NCBI GenBank assembly: GCA_963556255.1 | Contig: OY744615.1 | Coordinates: 10,924,115 to 10,988,114, forward strand | Length of the DNA stretch: 64,000 bases | Direction of reading: 5' to 3' | Origin: Allolobophora icterica | Lineage: Eukaryota; Annelida; Clitellata; Crassiclitellata; Lumbricidae | Shown here: positions 11,466 through 22,891 of the stretch, in pieces | Numbering within the stretch: the stretch's first letter is position 1 | How the letters are laid out: every line of letters begins with the position of its first letter | Notes under the pieces: generated by a model | Told to the model about the DNA's origin: nothing | Seen by the model: only the letters and a program-made list of their open reading frames with translations | Databases searched by the model: none | Position numbers and translations under genes: made by a program

Positions 11466-11762
11466 TTATGTATGTCTGTATGTCTGTATGTATGTATGTA
11501 TGTCTGTCTGTCTGTATGTCTGTCTGTCTGTCTGTCTGTATGTATGTATGTATGTATGTATGTATGTATGTATGTATGTGTGTATGTGTGTATGTATGTA
11601 TGTATGTATGTATGTATGTATGTATGTATGTATGTATGTATGTATGTATGTATGTATGTATGTATGTGGACAACTAGTATAGCGCCTTTTAAAAGTACCT
11701 CACAAAGCGCTGCCTACTTCAAACTAAATGGTATTAAATTCATTAAGAACAATTGTAAATAA
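11466..11762 (-). mobile_element. Microsatellite-tailed LINE/SINE 3-prime end
   Basis: A TATG/TCTG tract covers 11466-11668. On the - strand it is preceded (11670-11730) by GCAGCGCTTTGTGAGGTAC, a short loop and AAAAGGCGCTATACTAG. This is the hairpin tail shared with other retroelement ends in the window, here ending in CATA repeats. Confidence 0.55.
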
Positions 11763-12086
11763 ATAAGCGAACAATACTCGGAGAACAGTACTAGACGTCA
11801 CCACAGGTGAGCCCCGCAGTCACGTAGAGCCCAACCGATGGATTCCCATTCAGAGGTGTACACATCGTGTTCGGAGGTCCTGGACTACGTAGCATTGAAG
11901 CAGAGGAGCGATGACGAGAGACGAGGTTTGTAACAGAAGAACCTCAACACCAGGCAGTTCCTCGCAGCTGGTAGAAGACGCTACTTTCTGGCAACCCTCT
12001 GCCACTGTACTGGCGGTGTTAGACGACATTCTTCCCAGCGGGCGGTTTTTCGTAGAGCGTCATTGCAGTAGAACGGTCGGCTCCAA

Positions 12087-12356
12087 CATGGGAGTCTGCA
12101 AGAATTTGTCCAGGGGGGGGCAAAAATTTCCGGGGGGGGGGGCAAAATTTTGTAGGAGGGCTAAATTTTTGTTGCGGGGAAAATGACGTTTTTTACATGG
12201 AATAGCTGACTTACCTCAATAAATAAGTGTTTTTTAGCATTGAAAATCGTGTTAGGACTGTTGGAATAATCATAAAAATTGAAAAATTCAATTTAAAAAA
12301 ATATTTCCAAAATCCAGGGGGACAAATGTCCCCTTGCCCCCCTCCGGACGCCCATG
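12087..12356. mobile_element. hAT-type nonautonomous element, 270 bp
   Basis: The ends start CATGGGAGTC (left) and CATGGGCGTC (right, complement), followed by G-rich runs. A perfect 8-bp duplication GGCTCCAA lies at 12079-12086 and 12357-12364. It belongs to the same family as the 159-bp element at 59635, judged by matching ends. Confidence 0.8.
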
Positions 12357-12689
12357 GGCTCCAATCTACGGACTTGCTTGTCTTACCAAATGGAGCTTGA
12401 CTTTGTGATAAACTGAAACTCTAGCTGCGACAACCCTTATTAAGGCACGAAACATCGATAACAGCGTCCGAACACCGTCCATCTCCCTCAGTAACAAAGA
12501 CAGAAATTACTCCAGGAACGTATATTAAGCCAAAATAGAAGTCCGAACGAGCGAAACTATTTAACAGAAATCCTCAAGTGACCAACTGATTGATCAAAAC
12601 GAGCACACTGAAGAAACACGTCGCCATCTTGGCTGCAACACGTGAGCAAACCAATATCTGCTGCGTGGACAATGGTTCAGTAATTGCAC

Positions 12690-12905
12690 TACCCGATCTA
12701 TCTACGTCATTCGACTCTCTCAACCACGTCATCACCGTCTTGGCACTGGGCTGGGGGTGTTAGGTCCTGTCTTTTACTTGTTCCAATCATATCTTACTCC
12801 AGCACTCAATCTGTTTTCATTGGTGGATTAATGTCGACTCGTTTACCACTCATCAGCGTCGTTCCTCAGGGCTTTGTTCTTCTACCTCTAAGTACACCAC
12901 GCCGC
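12690..12905 (+). pseudogene. LINE reverse transcriptase fragment
   Basis: Reading across two frames gives an AFDSLNH-like segment, then SSTQSVFIGGLMSTRLPLIS and VVPQGFVLLPL. This corresponds to reverse transcriptase motifs A to B (usually AFDxVDH ... GVPQGSVLGPLLF). The copy is frameshifted and truncated on both sides. Confidence 0.5.
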
Positions 12906-15352
12906 TAAGTCCTTTTGTTGACAGACAGACGAGGTATTGTGCGTATGCAGGCTGGGCAGTAAATTAGATGCGTCGTATCAATGGACCAGAAAGTCGCTAC
13001 CATCGACGCTGCCACCAATCAACATCAGCAGCAATCATCATAACTGCTTCGCCACCATCACCGAAGACAACAACATCAACAACACTAAGAAGAACATAAA
13101 TAGCCCCCATGTAGACCGTTCTTAGCCCTGAGCGCACGGCTCAGAGGCTACTTGCTTTCCGATTTCCCAAGCATATCATTGTGATCTGTTTACAGTTAAC
13201 TGTTCCAAACAGTTCCAAACTGTTCATCAGTACTATACAGAAATCGCAAACAACCACGGTGCTGACGTCATTCCTCTTCCTCTGGACCACTATGACCCCT
13301 GAACAACTACTCCATTTAATTGGATGACAACATATCCGTAGGGAAGCCGCATGCTTCCGTATTCTAAAACGCTGTAGGCAGGGGAAGGAAGAGGGAGGGG
13401 AAGAAGAGGGGGAAATTGGAAGTTGCTCAAATGACTTAGGGGGAATAGGGGGAATGACTTAGGGGGGAACGGCTGTAGGTGTATCTCTCGTCAACAATCT
13501 TATGGATGACTTTTATAATCAGGGAAGATCGAGATCGAGCTAATATGTACGACGGTTGAGCACAACTGCTGAGAACTTTCAGCTGTGCAGCTTTGGGAGG
13601 TTGAAGTGGATGTTGGGGCCTATATGCATGCATCGGAACAAATGCGCATGACATTTTGAACTTTTGACCTTTTGAACCTCTGTAAGGCGCTTGAGCATCG
13701 CAATAATGTCAGGGAGACCAGCTTATTCACCGGCGCTATATCAAGCCAAGTCCGCAATAGCCATGTCCGCCTTGTCCGTTCCGGTGCCAGGTCAGAGTCC
13801 GGGGAGGTCAAGCCGAGGATGGTTGAGCACAACTGCTATATCGCGATCTGGGTAGCTAAGTGTAGCAAAGCAAGGTCACCCGGTAACTAGGGGATCACCA
13901 GATGGCCAAGAGGTCATAGAGCCCACCGGAAGCCATCAATAGTTAAGAGGTCATTGGATACTAAAAGAAGACCGGTTACTAAAAGTTCTCCGAGTAGGTC
14001 CCTACTAAGAGGTTGCGGGGTCCTTAAAGGTCGCGCGATTGCAGGAGGGTTTATAGAGTCCGTCGGGTGGCTAAGGGTAGTTAAGGTATCGCAGATTGGA
14101 TAACGCCACAAACAGAGGGAAGGGTCACACGTAGCTAAGACATCGATTGAGTCACAAATAGGAAGAAACATTTTTGCTACAATACGCACATGCATGCATC
14201 CATGCTTCATAATAGATGCGTCAATACGGACGTACATGCATACTTATTTACTAACACTCGATTAATGAATAGAAAAATCCACATTGGCAACAAGCCTGAT
14301 TGTTGTAAACGATTATAATCTAACGACTGCTAATTAATTAATTAAGTAAGTAAGCAATTAAGTCATTTAGCAATTAGGTGATGAAGTAATGAGGTAATGA
14401 AGTAATGAAGTATTGAAATAATGAAGCAATTAAGTAATTAAGTAATTAATTAATTCAGTGATTAAGTAATTGATTTAGTAAACAATTAAGCAATTAAGTA
14501 ATTACTGGGTGTAGCACATCGCATATAACCAAGCATCATTGTGGCCGTTTCTAGTTATTAGGCAAGACTATTGGAAAGTAGCCTAGGCCTAAGTCAGTAA
14601 TTTATTCGACACATTCAGTAAAGAAAGGAAACATAAATGAAAACTCACATAAATTTAGTGCCAGACTAGTGGCAAGACAGAATGGGAAGTTTAAGCCAAT
14701 GAGCGTTCTTCGCATTTATCAATCTTCCTTTTACACAAACCACAGGATTTTGTGCCAAACATGCACGCACTCTAACTAAGAATCAATTTCAGCTAAGGAT
14801 GGACCGTAGAGCGACACCCGCTGCTTTAGAACCCAGTAACCTCCATGGAATCGGAGTCTTAACATTTCTTAATGAAAGTCTTTGCACGTATCTTACAAGA
14901 TTCTATTATTTGTATGAGACCGGGAAGATTGGATGAGATGTTTAATTGATAAATTGCTATTCTGAAATACTTACATCCGCTGGGTTGAGGTTATTAGGTT
15001 CTCTACAGCAGCGGGTGTCGTAAAATGCCCGTAGGGGTATCGTCCAATACATCGGGTCTTAACTTCCCAGGCGCTTGTTAAATTACCTGGTCGCATTTCC
15101 CTTACACTAGCGCCCCACAGTCATGATAACTAATACGTACGATATGCGGCAAAATAAGTAAACCGCATCGTATATGATAAGACTAACCCTACAAGCAGAT
15201 GAACTTACAACGATTAACGAGTAGCTTAAGTTTGGATTGAACGCGTATGTAAAGGTAAATCTCCGAAATTTCTCAGCGCCACACAAAAGACACGTCAGGG
15301 AGACCAGCTTAGGAGTCTTACGGTGGTAATCGGTAATGATGGTGGTTATGTG
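12906..15352. other. Long noncoding stretch
   Basis: No gene recognised over 2.4 kb. It contains a purine-rich GGGGAAG/GGAGGG tract (about 13380-13465) and a low-complexity TAAG/TAATGAAG region (about 14330-14505). The word GTCAGGGAGACCAGCTTA occurs at about 13707 and again near 15293, so part of it may be an old duplicated repeat. Confidence 0.45.
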
Positions 15353-16142
15353 GTGGCGCAGAATTTGAATCAGGATAGGATAGCTTGAATTAAGAGTTCG
15401 GTTTTCAGTCGTGAGTGGAAAGCAGCTTAGGGGAGTGCAAGCGCACGAGAGGTGAAATTGATAGACGAGATAGGAGGATGAGCAAACTGACGGAGATCTT
15501 TTGGGAGATCATTCCAAAGAGCCGGTGCAGCGTAGACTAAGGAACGATTGTAGAATTTCAGACAGGAGGAGACTGGATGCCGAGACAGAGAAAGATATGA
15601 TGATGAGCAAGTATATCCGGACGGTTGGATGTGAATAGCTGGCGAATGTAAGAAGGTGGAGAGGTTTGAAGGGTGTTGTAGGTAAGAGATACAATTTTGT
15701 AATGGATGCGCTGAGGAACTTTTAGTCAATGAAGTGATTTCAGAATAGGTGGTGTTTGGGAGTTTTGGTGACTGCGCGGGCGAGGGCATTCTGAACTGTT
15801 TGCAGGCGTTTTATTTGAGAGGAGTCGGCGTTATAGAAAATGGAAATACAGTAATCGAGTTTGGAATGGACGATTGAGGTGGCTATTGTGCAGGCGATCT
15901 TGTAATCAAGTATTGGGCGCAGTCGGCGAAGATCAGGAATGTGCATATAGCAGGTGCGAAATACCTGGGTGATGTGGTCGGCAAAGGTAAGATTCTTATC
16001 GAAGATGATTCCATAATGGCGGGCAGCAGAAGAGTAAGGTACGGGGGAAGTGGGATCTGTTGGCGATAGGTCGGAAGGATAGGTTACTTTGCTTAGTTGC
16101 TCACGGAGGCCAATGATGAGAAATTCTGTTTTTGAAGGGTAT
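15353..16142 (-). pseudogene. 5-prime-truncated LINE (CR1-like), reverse transcriptase C-terminal half
   Basis: On the - strand the translation runs from KTEFLIIGL through ARHYGIIFDKNLTFADHI, SIVHSKLDYCISIFYN and IKRLQTVQNALARAV to LVYAAPALWNDLPKDLRQFA. This is the usual order of the LINE ORF after the FADD box. A stop follows PKHHLF and the frame then shifts, so the copy is dead. The same 3-prime end recurs at 19920-20172, and a relative lies at 30.3-31.6 kb. Confidence 0.75.
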
Positions 16143-17371
16143 TAGCTACTTAGCGTTTCTGCTGGGTAGATTTCTAACGGAGGATTTAGATAGTCTGACT
16201 ACTATAGGCTACATCAGTCTGTAACAGCCGTCAAAGTCACACTACTGATACCGTAAGCATCTGTGGTAGTAGAATAGATTCATGTATAGCGCCGAGTTTA
16301 TTATTGCAACCACTTACAGCTGTAGATACGTGCAGAAAGGGCGCGCTGATTTTCCAGTCTGTAACATACCACACCGAGCGTCACAGAGAGAAGGAGCGAG
16401 AGAGACGGAGAGATGGTTAAAGCAGGATGAAATTAGATCCCTCATTCAAACAGGACGGACACAGACAGATCAAGTCAGACAGACTCAGATGCATACAAAT
16501 AGACGGACGTAAGCATGAGGCAATCGCATAGCTTGATTCGGTCATTTTCTATGTCTGCTCATATTTTAGAAAAACCATCTTATAAGCTGAGTCTTTGAAT
16601 GATTTAGACAGTTTGGAATCGGGGATCTGTAAAGGTCGCCAGGTCTTACTATACCATGTGCCTTTGTCCCTGCATGTTCTAATTACCATGTAACCGTTCG
16701 CGGCGATAAGGAAATTAATTAACACATTCGCTAGATTTCGTTCGCTCCTTCGTCTGAATTTCTAGCGGAAATGCCAACGGTGTATCCGAGGTCGCCCATT
16801 GTACGCGTGAGTTCGTCGATTTGAGAATAATTGTTTGCTAATTGAGGCATCACCGTGCAGGAAGTTGCATAAGTCGCCATTATTGAACTTGATGAACTAT
16901 GAGATATCTTCTGAACTTGAAGGGTTCTATAAATTTCAGCCGAGAATCGCAACGAAACGACTTCAGATATCAATTCTTGACACTGACACTGGTTCTTTGT
17001 TTGCGAATCGGGTAATAATCGACAATAAGTCAAATTGAAGAGCGTGATAAGACGGTGATCGCAGATCTTTGATCCGAAAGCTAGGTAAGATTGAGCAGTT
17101 TTAACACTGCTCTGATATTACATTGCAAACTACGGAGATCCGGTAAGAAGAGAGATTGAGTAGACACTGACCTCTTGTCGTCACGATCAAATACTGTGAA
17201 ATTATAGGCTGTTTTGGGTAGAGTTTGAAAAACGCAGGAGATTGTATGAAGTTGAATAGGCTAGGCATACCATTCTGATTTTGTTGACACTCGACATACA
17301 CTGCAAACGACAGAAATGATCATCAAACACGGTCTGACATTAGCGTATTCTTTAGCTTTCACGTCCAACAA

Positions 17372-17410
17372 TATAAAAGCCGACTTCATTACGTTGAACG
17401 CGAACATTGC
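17372..17410 (+). promoter_or_regulatory. TATA-box promoter of receptor 2
   Basis: TATAAAA at 17372-17378 lies in a block identical in copy B (21066-21072). It is 130 bp before the ATG, and a CATT initiator-like site lies about 34 bp downstream of the TATA box. The short predicted 5-prime UTR differs from the roughly 400 bp at the right-hand loci. Confidence 0.55.
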
Positions 17411-17501
17411 ATACGAAAGTTAAAATTTCTTCACGTAGCAGTTCACTCGCGACCAGTGCTGAATAAAATTGAAAGACCGCCTTCAAGGTTTTTGGAGATC
17501 A

Positions 17502-18596
17502 ATGGCTGCAGAAGAAACTACACGATGGTCGGAAGTTGATGTGTCCACTCAAGAGTTGAACGCAACACTAAATGAATCTCTGGTCAGCCCAAAAGAGGTC
17601 GGAAGCAATTCTGATGATAGTTTCTCTGACAATCCAACCTTCGTTCTCATCGTTAGAAGTTTCGTGGTTGCTTTCGGAGTGGTCGGATTCATCATGAACG
17701 GATTCGTCCTCAGAGTATTTCTGTCGAGAAAACTGAAGAAGAACACTTCAAACACTTTCCTCACAAACCAGATCATCATGGACACCTTGTCGAGCTTCTT
17801 ACTGATCATTGTCTACACCTACAAGCTGGCAGCTGTAAACGTGTACTACGAAGGACCGGGTGGTTTTGCTAAGTGCATTCTCCTCAACGGCGATTCCCTA
17901 GTGTTTGCAGTTCAAGTGGGATCCATTGCCAGCCTCGTCATGATCGCAGCAGAGAGATGCTTCAAGATTGTCTTTCCAGTTCTGCATAAACGTGTCTACA
18001 AGGACTGGATGACTAAGGTTGGCATTGCCTTCGTCTGGATAGATGGCATCCTTATGAACATATCTGCGCTCTTTACTAGCAGAGCTGTCGATGGTCAGTG
18101 TGCAATGTTCCAGTTTTGGCCTACGCCAACTTCAAGCTACAAGTCTGGGATGTTCCTCATTAGCTGGCAGTTTTTCATACCCTTGGGTCTCTTAATTACT
18201 TTCTACGGAAGCATACTAGTTGTGGTTCGAAAGAGCAGCAAACGCGTGTTCCAGGACAATCACACCCCCAACGAAGGCCCGATGAACGCTCTCCAGAAAA
18301 ACACTAAACGCAGTGAGATGAATATCGTTTATACGATGTTCGCTGTTTCCACGTCCTTTGCCATTTCCTGGTTTCCCAATCAGACATTCGTAATGTTAGG
18401 CAAGCTCGGAGTCATTCAGGGCAATAGCACATTCTATTACTCTTCAGTGTTGCTCATCTTCTTCAATACTTGTTTGAATCCGTTCATCTACGCTTCGAGA
18501 CACGAAGTCATCAAAGAGAACCTGAGAAGAATGTTCTCGAAGAAAGACTTAGATCGCGCCACAACGAAGACAACTCAGGTCTCAACGGTGAATTAA
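17502..18596 (+). CDS. Class A GPCR, receptor 2
   Basis: Single-exon 364-residue receptor, with the ATG chosen at the conserved MAAEETTRW. A longer frame exists only through a TTG codon. Landmarks: Asn66 (TM1), Asp94 (TM2), Cys125 and Cys200 (disulfide pair), Glu151-Arg152-Cys153, Trp179 (TM4), Pro227 (TM5), SWFP with Trp290/Pro292 (TM6), and NPxxY at Asn326-Tyr330. The third position of the DRY-type motif is Cys instead of Tyr. N-terminal sequons NAT and NES are present. Intracellular loop 3 is longer than in receptor 5 (HTPNEGPMNALQKNTKR). It is 23 substitutions from receptor 3 by my count, mostly on the extracellular face. The ligand is unknown. Confidence 0.92.
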   Translation: MAAEETTRWSEVDVSTQELNATLNESLVSPKEVGSNSDDSFSDNPTFVLIVRSFVVAFGVVGFIMNGFVLRVFLSRKLKKNTSNTFLTNQIIMDTLSSFLLIIVYTYKLAAVNVYYEGPGGFAKCILLNGDSLVFAVQVGSIASLVMIAAERCFKIVFPVLHKRVYKDWMTKVGIAFVWIDGILMNISALFTSRAVDGQCAMFQFWPTPTSSYKSGMFLISWQFFIPLGLLITFYGSILVVVRKSSKRVFQDNHTPNEGPMNALQKNTKRSEMNIVYTMFAVSTSFAISWFPNQTFVMLGKLGVIQGNSTFYYSSVLLIFFNTCLNPFIYASRHEVIKENLRRMFSKKDLDRATTKTTQVSTVN

Positions 18597-18727
18597 CTGT
18601 TATCAAAGTTATCGTAGTTTGAAGATTAACGTTGGTTTTAGTTCCTCGTATATTGAAAATCATGAGTTTGGATTAGGCCTACACGTAGCTGGACTATTCG
18701 TTATTTTATCAGAGGACCATACATTTA

Positions 18728-19204
18728 CGGTGATGGGCACAATAGTAGTTTCAAAATAGCTTTATATTTTCAAAATAGAAAATACTATTTCAGTTTGTAT
18801 TTTAAATATAATTTTGAAAAGTACTTTGTAACAGTATTTTCAAATAGTTTTAAAAAGTCTTTTGTGAGAATCTAAAATACTTTTGCCACAAACTTTCCAA
18901 AAATACTTTAAACTACTGTTCGAAATAAATTATACAAACCTACCGCCAAAATTATTTTAATCTTATAAGGTTTCAAACCTCTACTAAAACGCGACGTTTA
19001 GAAAAATTAATAATCTTCTAGTCAAACCAAATGCGCAGGTTGTTGCGACAGAAGTAAAACGTTTTAGTATTTTGAAAAACTGTTTGAAAGGGATTTTCGA
19101 AATACTTTTGAAAAGTATTTTGTAAAATTATTTTCAGAATACTTTTGGGAAGTATTTTATTTTGTTTTTTCAAAATACTTTGAAAAGTATTTGCCAATTC
19201 ACGG
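18728..19204. mobile_element. hAT-type nonautonomous element (copy A), 477 bp
   Basis: The interior is rich in AAAATACTTTT words. The ends are CGGTGATGGGCACA and a decayed right end, with near-perfect 8-mers TACATTTA (18720-18727) and TGCATTTA (19205-19212). It is the orthologous insertion to 22412-22891, so it entered before the segment duplicated. Confidence 0.75.
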
Positions 19205-19519
19205 TGCATTTAGCTGTGTGTCGTAGAAAACCGCGTGTTTTACTTGGATCAAGCAGTTTCGTGCATTTTTTTGTAGTAGGAATATTTTATTGCGATTCTT
19301 GTAATAGGACCACTTTCCTTATATTTAAAAGACACCTGAGGTGTCTGAATGGCCTGACTAATAATAATGGCCTGAATAATAATAATAATAATAATGCCCT
19401 GAATGGCGTAAAGCTTGCTCGCTAATCTTAGTGAATTTACAAAACTGCAGGTTAACGCTGACTAACATTTAGCAAATGAATCTGCATTGTCCAATGGCGG
19501 ATAGTAGGTGCGTAGATAT

Positions 19520-19586
19520 AGACGGACGTAAGCATGAGGCAATCGCACACAGAGATAGCTTGATTCGGTCATTTTCTATGTCTGGT
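19520..19586 (+). repeat. Third partial copy of the duplication start
   Basis: GACGGACGTAAGCATGAGGC and the following 50 bases match the starts of copies A (16501) and B (20194). It ends at ATGTCTGG, directly before the 153-bp palindrome. Confidence 0.75.
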
Positions 19587-19591
19587 CAGAT

Positions 19592-19744
19592 TGTAGGTTT
19601 TAAGGTTTTACCGCCCGTTGTAATATCCTGCCCATGAGCAGAATACTCATGAGTTAACTTGCAATGTAGGATTGCAAGTTAACTCATGAGTATTCTGCTC
19701 ATGGGCAGGATATTACAACGGGCGGTAAAACCTTAAAACCTACA
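19592..19744. repeat. Near-perfect palindrome: 74-bp arms, 5-bp loop
   Basis: The left arm is 19592-19665, the loop GTAGG is 19666-19670 and the right arm is 19671-19744. The arms are exact reverse complements by my reading. Copy B has only the right-arm sequence (about 23114-23187), so the left arm was added in copy A by an inverted template switch. Confidence 0.9.
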
Positions 19745-19919
19745 ATATTAAATATTGAACATTAGATTTAATTTAAAACCGTGAGCGAGTCCGCAATAAA
19801 TAAATATAATTTTACTGATATAGGCATAAAGTAAAAATTTTGGAACAAATTAGGTCTTGTTAAATCCGATTTAATTTTTTGAACTATGCGCAAAATTCAG
19901 GCGGAATGCCCCTTGCCCC

Positions 19920-20172
19920 TTGGTGGCGTAGAATTTGAATCAGGATGGAATAGCTTGAAGAGTTCAGGTTTTCAGTAGTTAGTGGAAAGCAGCGGAGGAG
20001 AGTGCAAGCGAAAGAGATGTGAAATTAACAGGCGAGATAGGAGGATGAGCAAACTGACGGAGATCTTTGGGGAGATCATTCCAAAGAGCCGGTGCAGCGT
20101 AGACTAAGGATCGATTGCAGAATTTCAGACAGGAGGAGAATGGAAACCGAGAATGAGAAAGATATGATGACG
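19920..20172 (-). pseudogene. LINE 3-prime end, same family as 15353-16142
   Basis: On the - strand it encodes SLVYAAPALWNDLPKDLRQF and the same 3-prime UTR (GAATTTGAATCAGGAT on +). It is shorter than the copy at 15.4 kb and stops just before duplication copy B. Confidence 0.7.
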
Positions 20173-21065
20173 CACGAGTAGATGCGTAGAGATAGACGGA
20201 CGTAAGCATGAGGCAATCGCACACAGAGGCAGCTTGATTCGGTCATTTTCTATGTCTGCTCATATTTTAGAAAAACCATCTTATAAGCTAAGTCTTTGAA
20301 TAATTTAGACAGTTTGGAATCGGGGCTCGCCAGGTCTTACTACACCATGTGCCTTTGTCCCTGCATGTTCTAAATACCCTGTAACCGTTCACGGCGTTAA
20401 GGAAATTAATTAACACATCCTCTAGATTTAGTTCGCACCTTCGTCTGAATTTCTAGTGGAAATGCCGACGGTGTATCATTAGTCGCCCATTGTACGCGTG
20501 AGTTCGTCGATTTGAGAATAATTGTTTGCTAATTGAGGCATCACAATGCAGGAAGTTGTCTAAGTCGCCATTAATTAACTTGATGAACTATGATATATCG
20601 CCTCTGAACTTGATGGGTTCTATAAATTTCAGCCGAGAATCGCAGTGAAACGATTTCTGATGATGCGTTCTTTGCTTGTGGCTTCTGGTGTGTTTGCGCT
20701 AATCCGTAATAATCGACAATAAGTAAAATTGAAGAGTGTGAAAAAGACGGCGAGCGCAGATCTTTGATCCGAAAGCTAGGTGAGATCGAGGAGTTTTAGT
20801 ATTGCTCTGATATTACGCTGCAAACTACGGAGATCCGGTAAGAAAAGAGATTGAGTAGGCACTGGCCTCTTGACGTCACGATCAAATACTGTGAAATTAT
20901 AGGCTGTTTTGGGTAGAGTTTGAAAAACGTAGAGATTGTCTGAAGCTGAATAGGCTAGGCATACCATTCTGATTTTGTTGACACTCGACATACACTGCAA
21001 ACGACAGAACTGATCATCAAACACGGTCTGACATTATCGTATTCTTTAGCTTTCACGTCCAACAA

Positions 21066-21104
21066 TATAAAAGCCGACTTCATTACTTTGAACGCGAACA
21101 TTGC
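21066..21104 (+). promoter_or_regulatory. TATA-box promoter of receptor 3
   Basis: TATAAAA at 21066-21072, 130 bp before the ATG at 21196, in a region nearly identical to that of receptor 2. Confidence 0.55.
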
Positions 21105-21195
21105 ATACGAAAGTTAAAATTTCTTCACGTAGCAGTTCACTCGCGACCAGTGGTGAATAAAATTGAAAGACCGCCTTCAAGGTTTTTTCAGATCA

Positions 21196-22290
21196 ATGGC
21201 TGCAGAAGAAACTACACGATGGTCGGAAGTTGAAGAATCGACTCAAGAGTTGAACGCAACACTAAATGAATCTCTGGTCAGCCCAAAAGAGGCCAGAAGC
21301 AGTTCTGATGATAGTTCCTCTGACAATCACACCTTCATTGTCATCGTTAGAAGTTTCGTGGTTGCTTTCGGAGTGGTCGGATTCATCATGAACGGATTCG
21401 TCCTCAGAGTATTTCTGTCGAAGAAACTGAAGAAAAACACTTCAAACACTTTCCTCACCAATCAGATCATCATGGACACCTTGTCGAGCTTCTTACTGAT
21501 CATCGTCTACACCTACAAGCTGGCAGCTGTAAACGTCTACTACGAAGGACCGGGTGGTTTTGCTAAGTGCATTTTCCTCAACGGCGATTCCCTAGTGTTT
21601 GCAGTTCAAGTTGGATCCATTGCCAGCCTCGTCATGATCGCAGCAGAGAGATGCTTCAAGATTGTCTTTCCCGTTCTGCATAAACGTGTCTACAAGGACT
21701 GGATGACCAAGGTTGGCATTGCCTTCGTCTGGATAGATGGCATCCTTATGAACATATCTGCACTGTTTACCAGCAGAGCTGTCGATGGTCAATGTGTAAT
21801 GTTCGCGTTTTGGCCAACGCCGACTTCAAGCTACAAGTCTGGGATGTTCGTCCTTAGCTGGCAGTTTTTCATACCCTTGGGTCTCTTAATTACTTTCTAT
21901 GGAAGTATACTAGCCGTGGTTCGCAAGAGCAGCAAACGCGTGTTCCAGGACAATCACACCCCCAACGAAGGTCCGATGAACGCTCTCCAGAAAAACACTA
22001 AACGCAGTGAGATGAATATCGTTTATACGATGTTCGCTGTTTCCACGTCCTTTGCCATTTCCTGGTTTCCCAATCAGACATTCGTAATGTTAAGCAAGCT
22101 CGGAATCATTGGTTTCAATACTACATTCTATTACTCTTCGGTACTGCTCATCTTCTTCAATACTTGTTTGAATCCGTTCATCTACGCTTCAAGGCACGCA
22201 GTCATCAAAGAGAACCTGAGAAGAATGTTCTCGAAGAAAGACTTAGATCGCGCCACAACGAAGACAACTCAGGTCTCAGTGGTGAATTAA
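21196..22290 (+). CDS. Class A GPCR, receptor 3
   Basis: Single-exon 364-residue receptor, about 94 percent identical to receptor 2. All landmarks are kept: Asn66, Asp94, Cys125/Cys200, Glu151-Arg152-Cys153, Trp179, Pro227, Trp290/Pro292 and NPxxY at 326-330. By my count 19 of the 23 differences from receptor 2 lie in the N-terminus, at the tops of TM1, TM3, TM5 and TM6, or in loops 2 and 3. Examples are 201 and 204 in loop 2 and 300-309 around loop 3. The cytoplasmic face is almost unchanged. This suggests the same G-protein coupling with altered ligand contacts; that is inference. The ATG at 21196 is preferred over an upstream TTG. Confidence 0.92.
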   Translation: MAAEETTRWSEVEESTQELNATLNESLVSPKEARSSSDDSSSDNHTFIVIVRSFVVAFGVVGFIMNGFVLRVFLSKKLKKNTSNTFLTNQIIMDTLSSFLLIIVYTYKLAAVNVYYEGPGGFAKCIFLNGDSLVFAVQVGSIASLVMIAAERCFKIVFPVLHKRVYKDWMTKVGIAFVWIDGILMNISALFTSRAVDGQCVMFAFWPTPTSSYKSGMFVLSWQFFIPLGLLITFYGSILAVVRKSSKRVFQDNHTPNEGPMNALQKNTKRSEMNIVYTMFAVSTSFAISWFPNQTFVMLSKLGIIGFNTTFYYSSVLLIFFNTCLNPFIYASRHAVIKENLRRMFSKKDLDRATTKTTQVSVVN

Positions 22291-22411
22291 CTCTCATCGA
22301 AGTTATCGTAGTTTGAAGATTAGCGTTTGTTTTTGTTCTTCGTCGTGATGATCATGAGTTTGGATTAGGCCTACACGTAGCAGGACTATTCGTTATTTTG
22401 TCACAGGTTTA

Positions 22412-22891
22412 CAGTGATGGGCACAATAGTAGTTTCAAAATAGCTTTATATATTCAAAATAGAAAATACTATTTCAGTTTTTATTTTCAATATAATTTTG
22501 AAAAGCACTTTGTAAAAGTATTTGCAAATAGTTTAAAAAAGTATTTTTGAGAATCTAAAATACTTTTGCCACAAACTTTCCAAAATACTTTAAACTACTG
22601 TTAAAAATAAATTGTACAAACTTACTGCCAAAACTACTTTAATCTTATAAGGTTTAAAAACTCTACTAAAACGCGACGTTTAGAAAAATTAATAATCTTC
22701 TAGTCAAACCAAATGCGCAGGTTGTTGCGAAAAAAGTGAAACGTTTTAGTATTTGAAAAACTATTTCAAAGGTATTTTCGAAATAGGGCCTACTTTAGAA
22801 AAGTATTTTGTAAAATTATTTTCAAAATACTTTTGGAAAGTATTTTATTTTGGTTTTTTCAAAATACTTTGAAAGTGTGTGCCCATCACTG
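22412..22891. mobile_element. hAT-type nonautonomous element (copy B), 480 bp
   Basis: Perfect 14-bp inverted ends CAGTGATGGGCACA. The right flank TGCATTTA matches copy A. The left flank has been altered by a small deletion. The interior is AAAATACTTTT-rich and noncoding. Confidence 0.8.

Larger units (their letters stand above)
16501..19502 (+). repeat. Segmental duplication, copy A (about 3.0 kb)
   Basis: The block starting AGACGGACGTAAGCATGAGG and ending CCAATGGCGGAT is repeated at 20194-23108 with high identity. It carries the promoter, a complete receptor gene and a hAT-type element. The ATG lies 1001 bp from the block start here and 1002 bp in copy B. A third, partial copy of the block start lies at 19520-19586. 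Confidence 0.85.

Noticed and set aside
17469..17501. N-terminal extension of receptor 2 (and 21163-21195 for receptor 3; 36973-36996 for receptor 5)
   Set aside because: The extensions begin at TTG or GTG codons, whereas all paralogues share an ATG at MAA/MAT, which is used instead.
19920..20172. Independent gene encoding the APALWNDLP protein
   Set aside because: It is a LINE C-terminus, repeated at 15.4 kb and related to others here.
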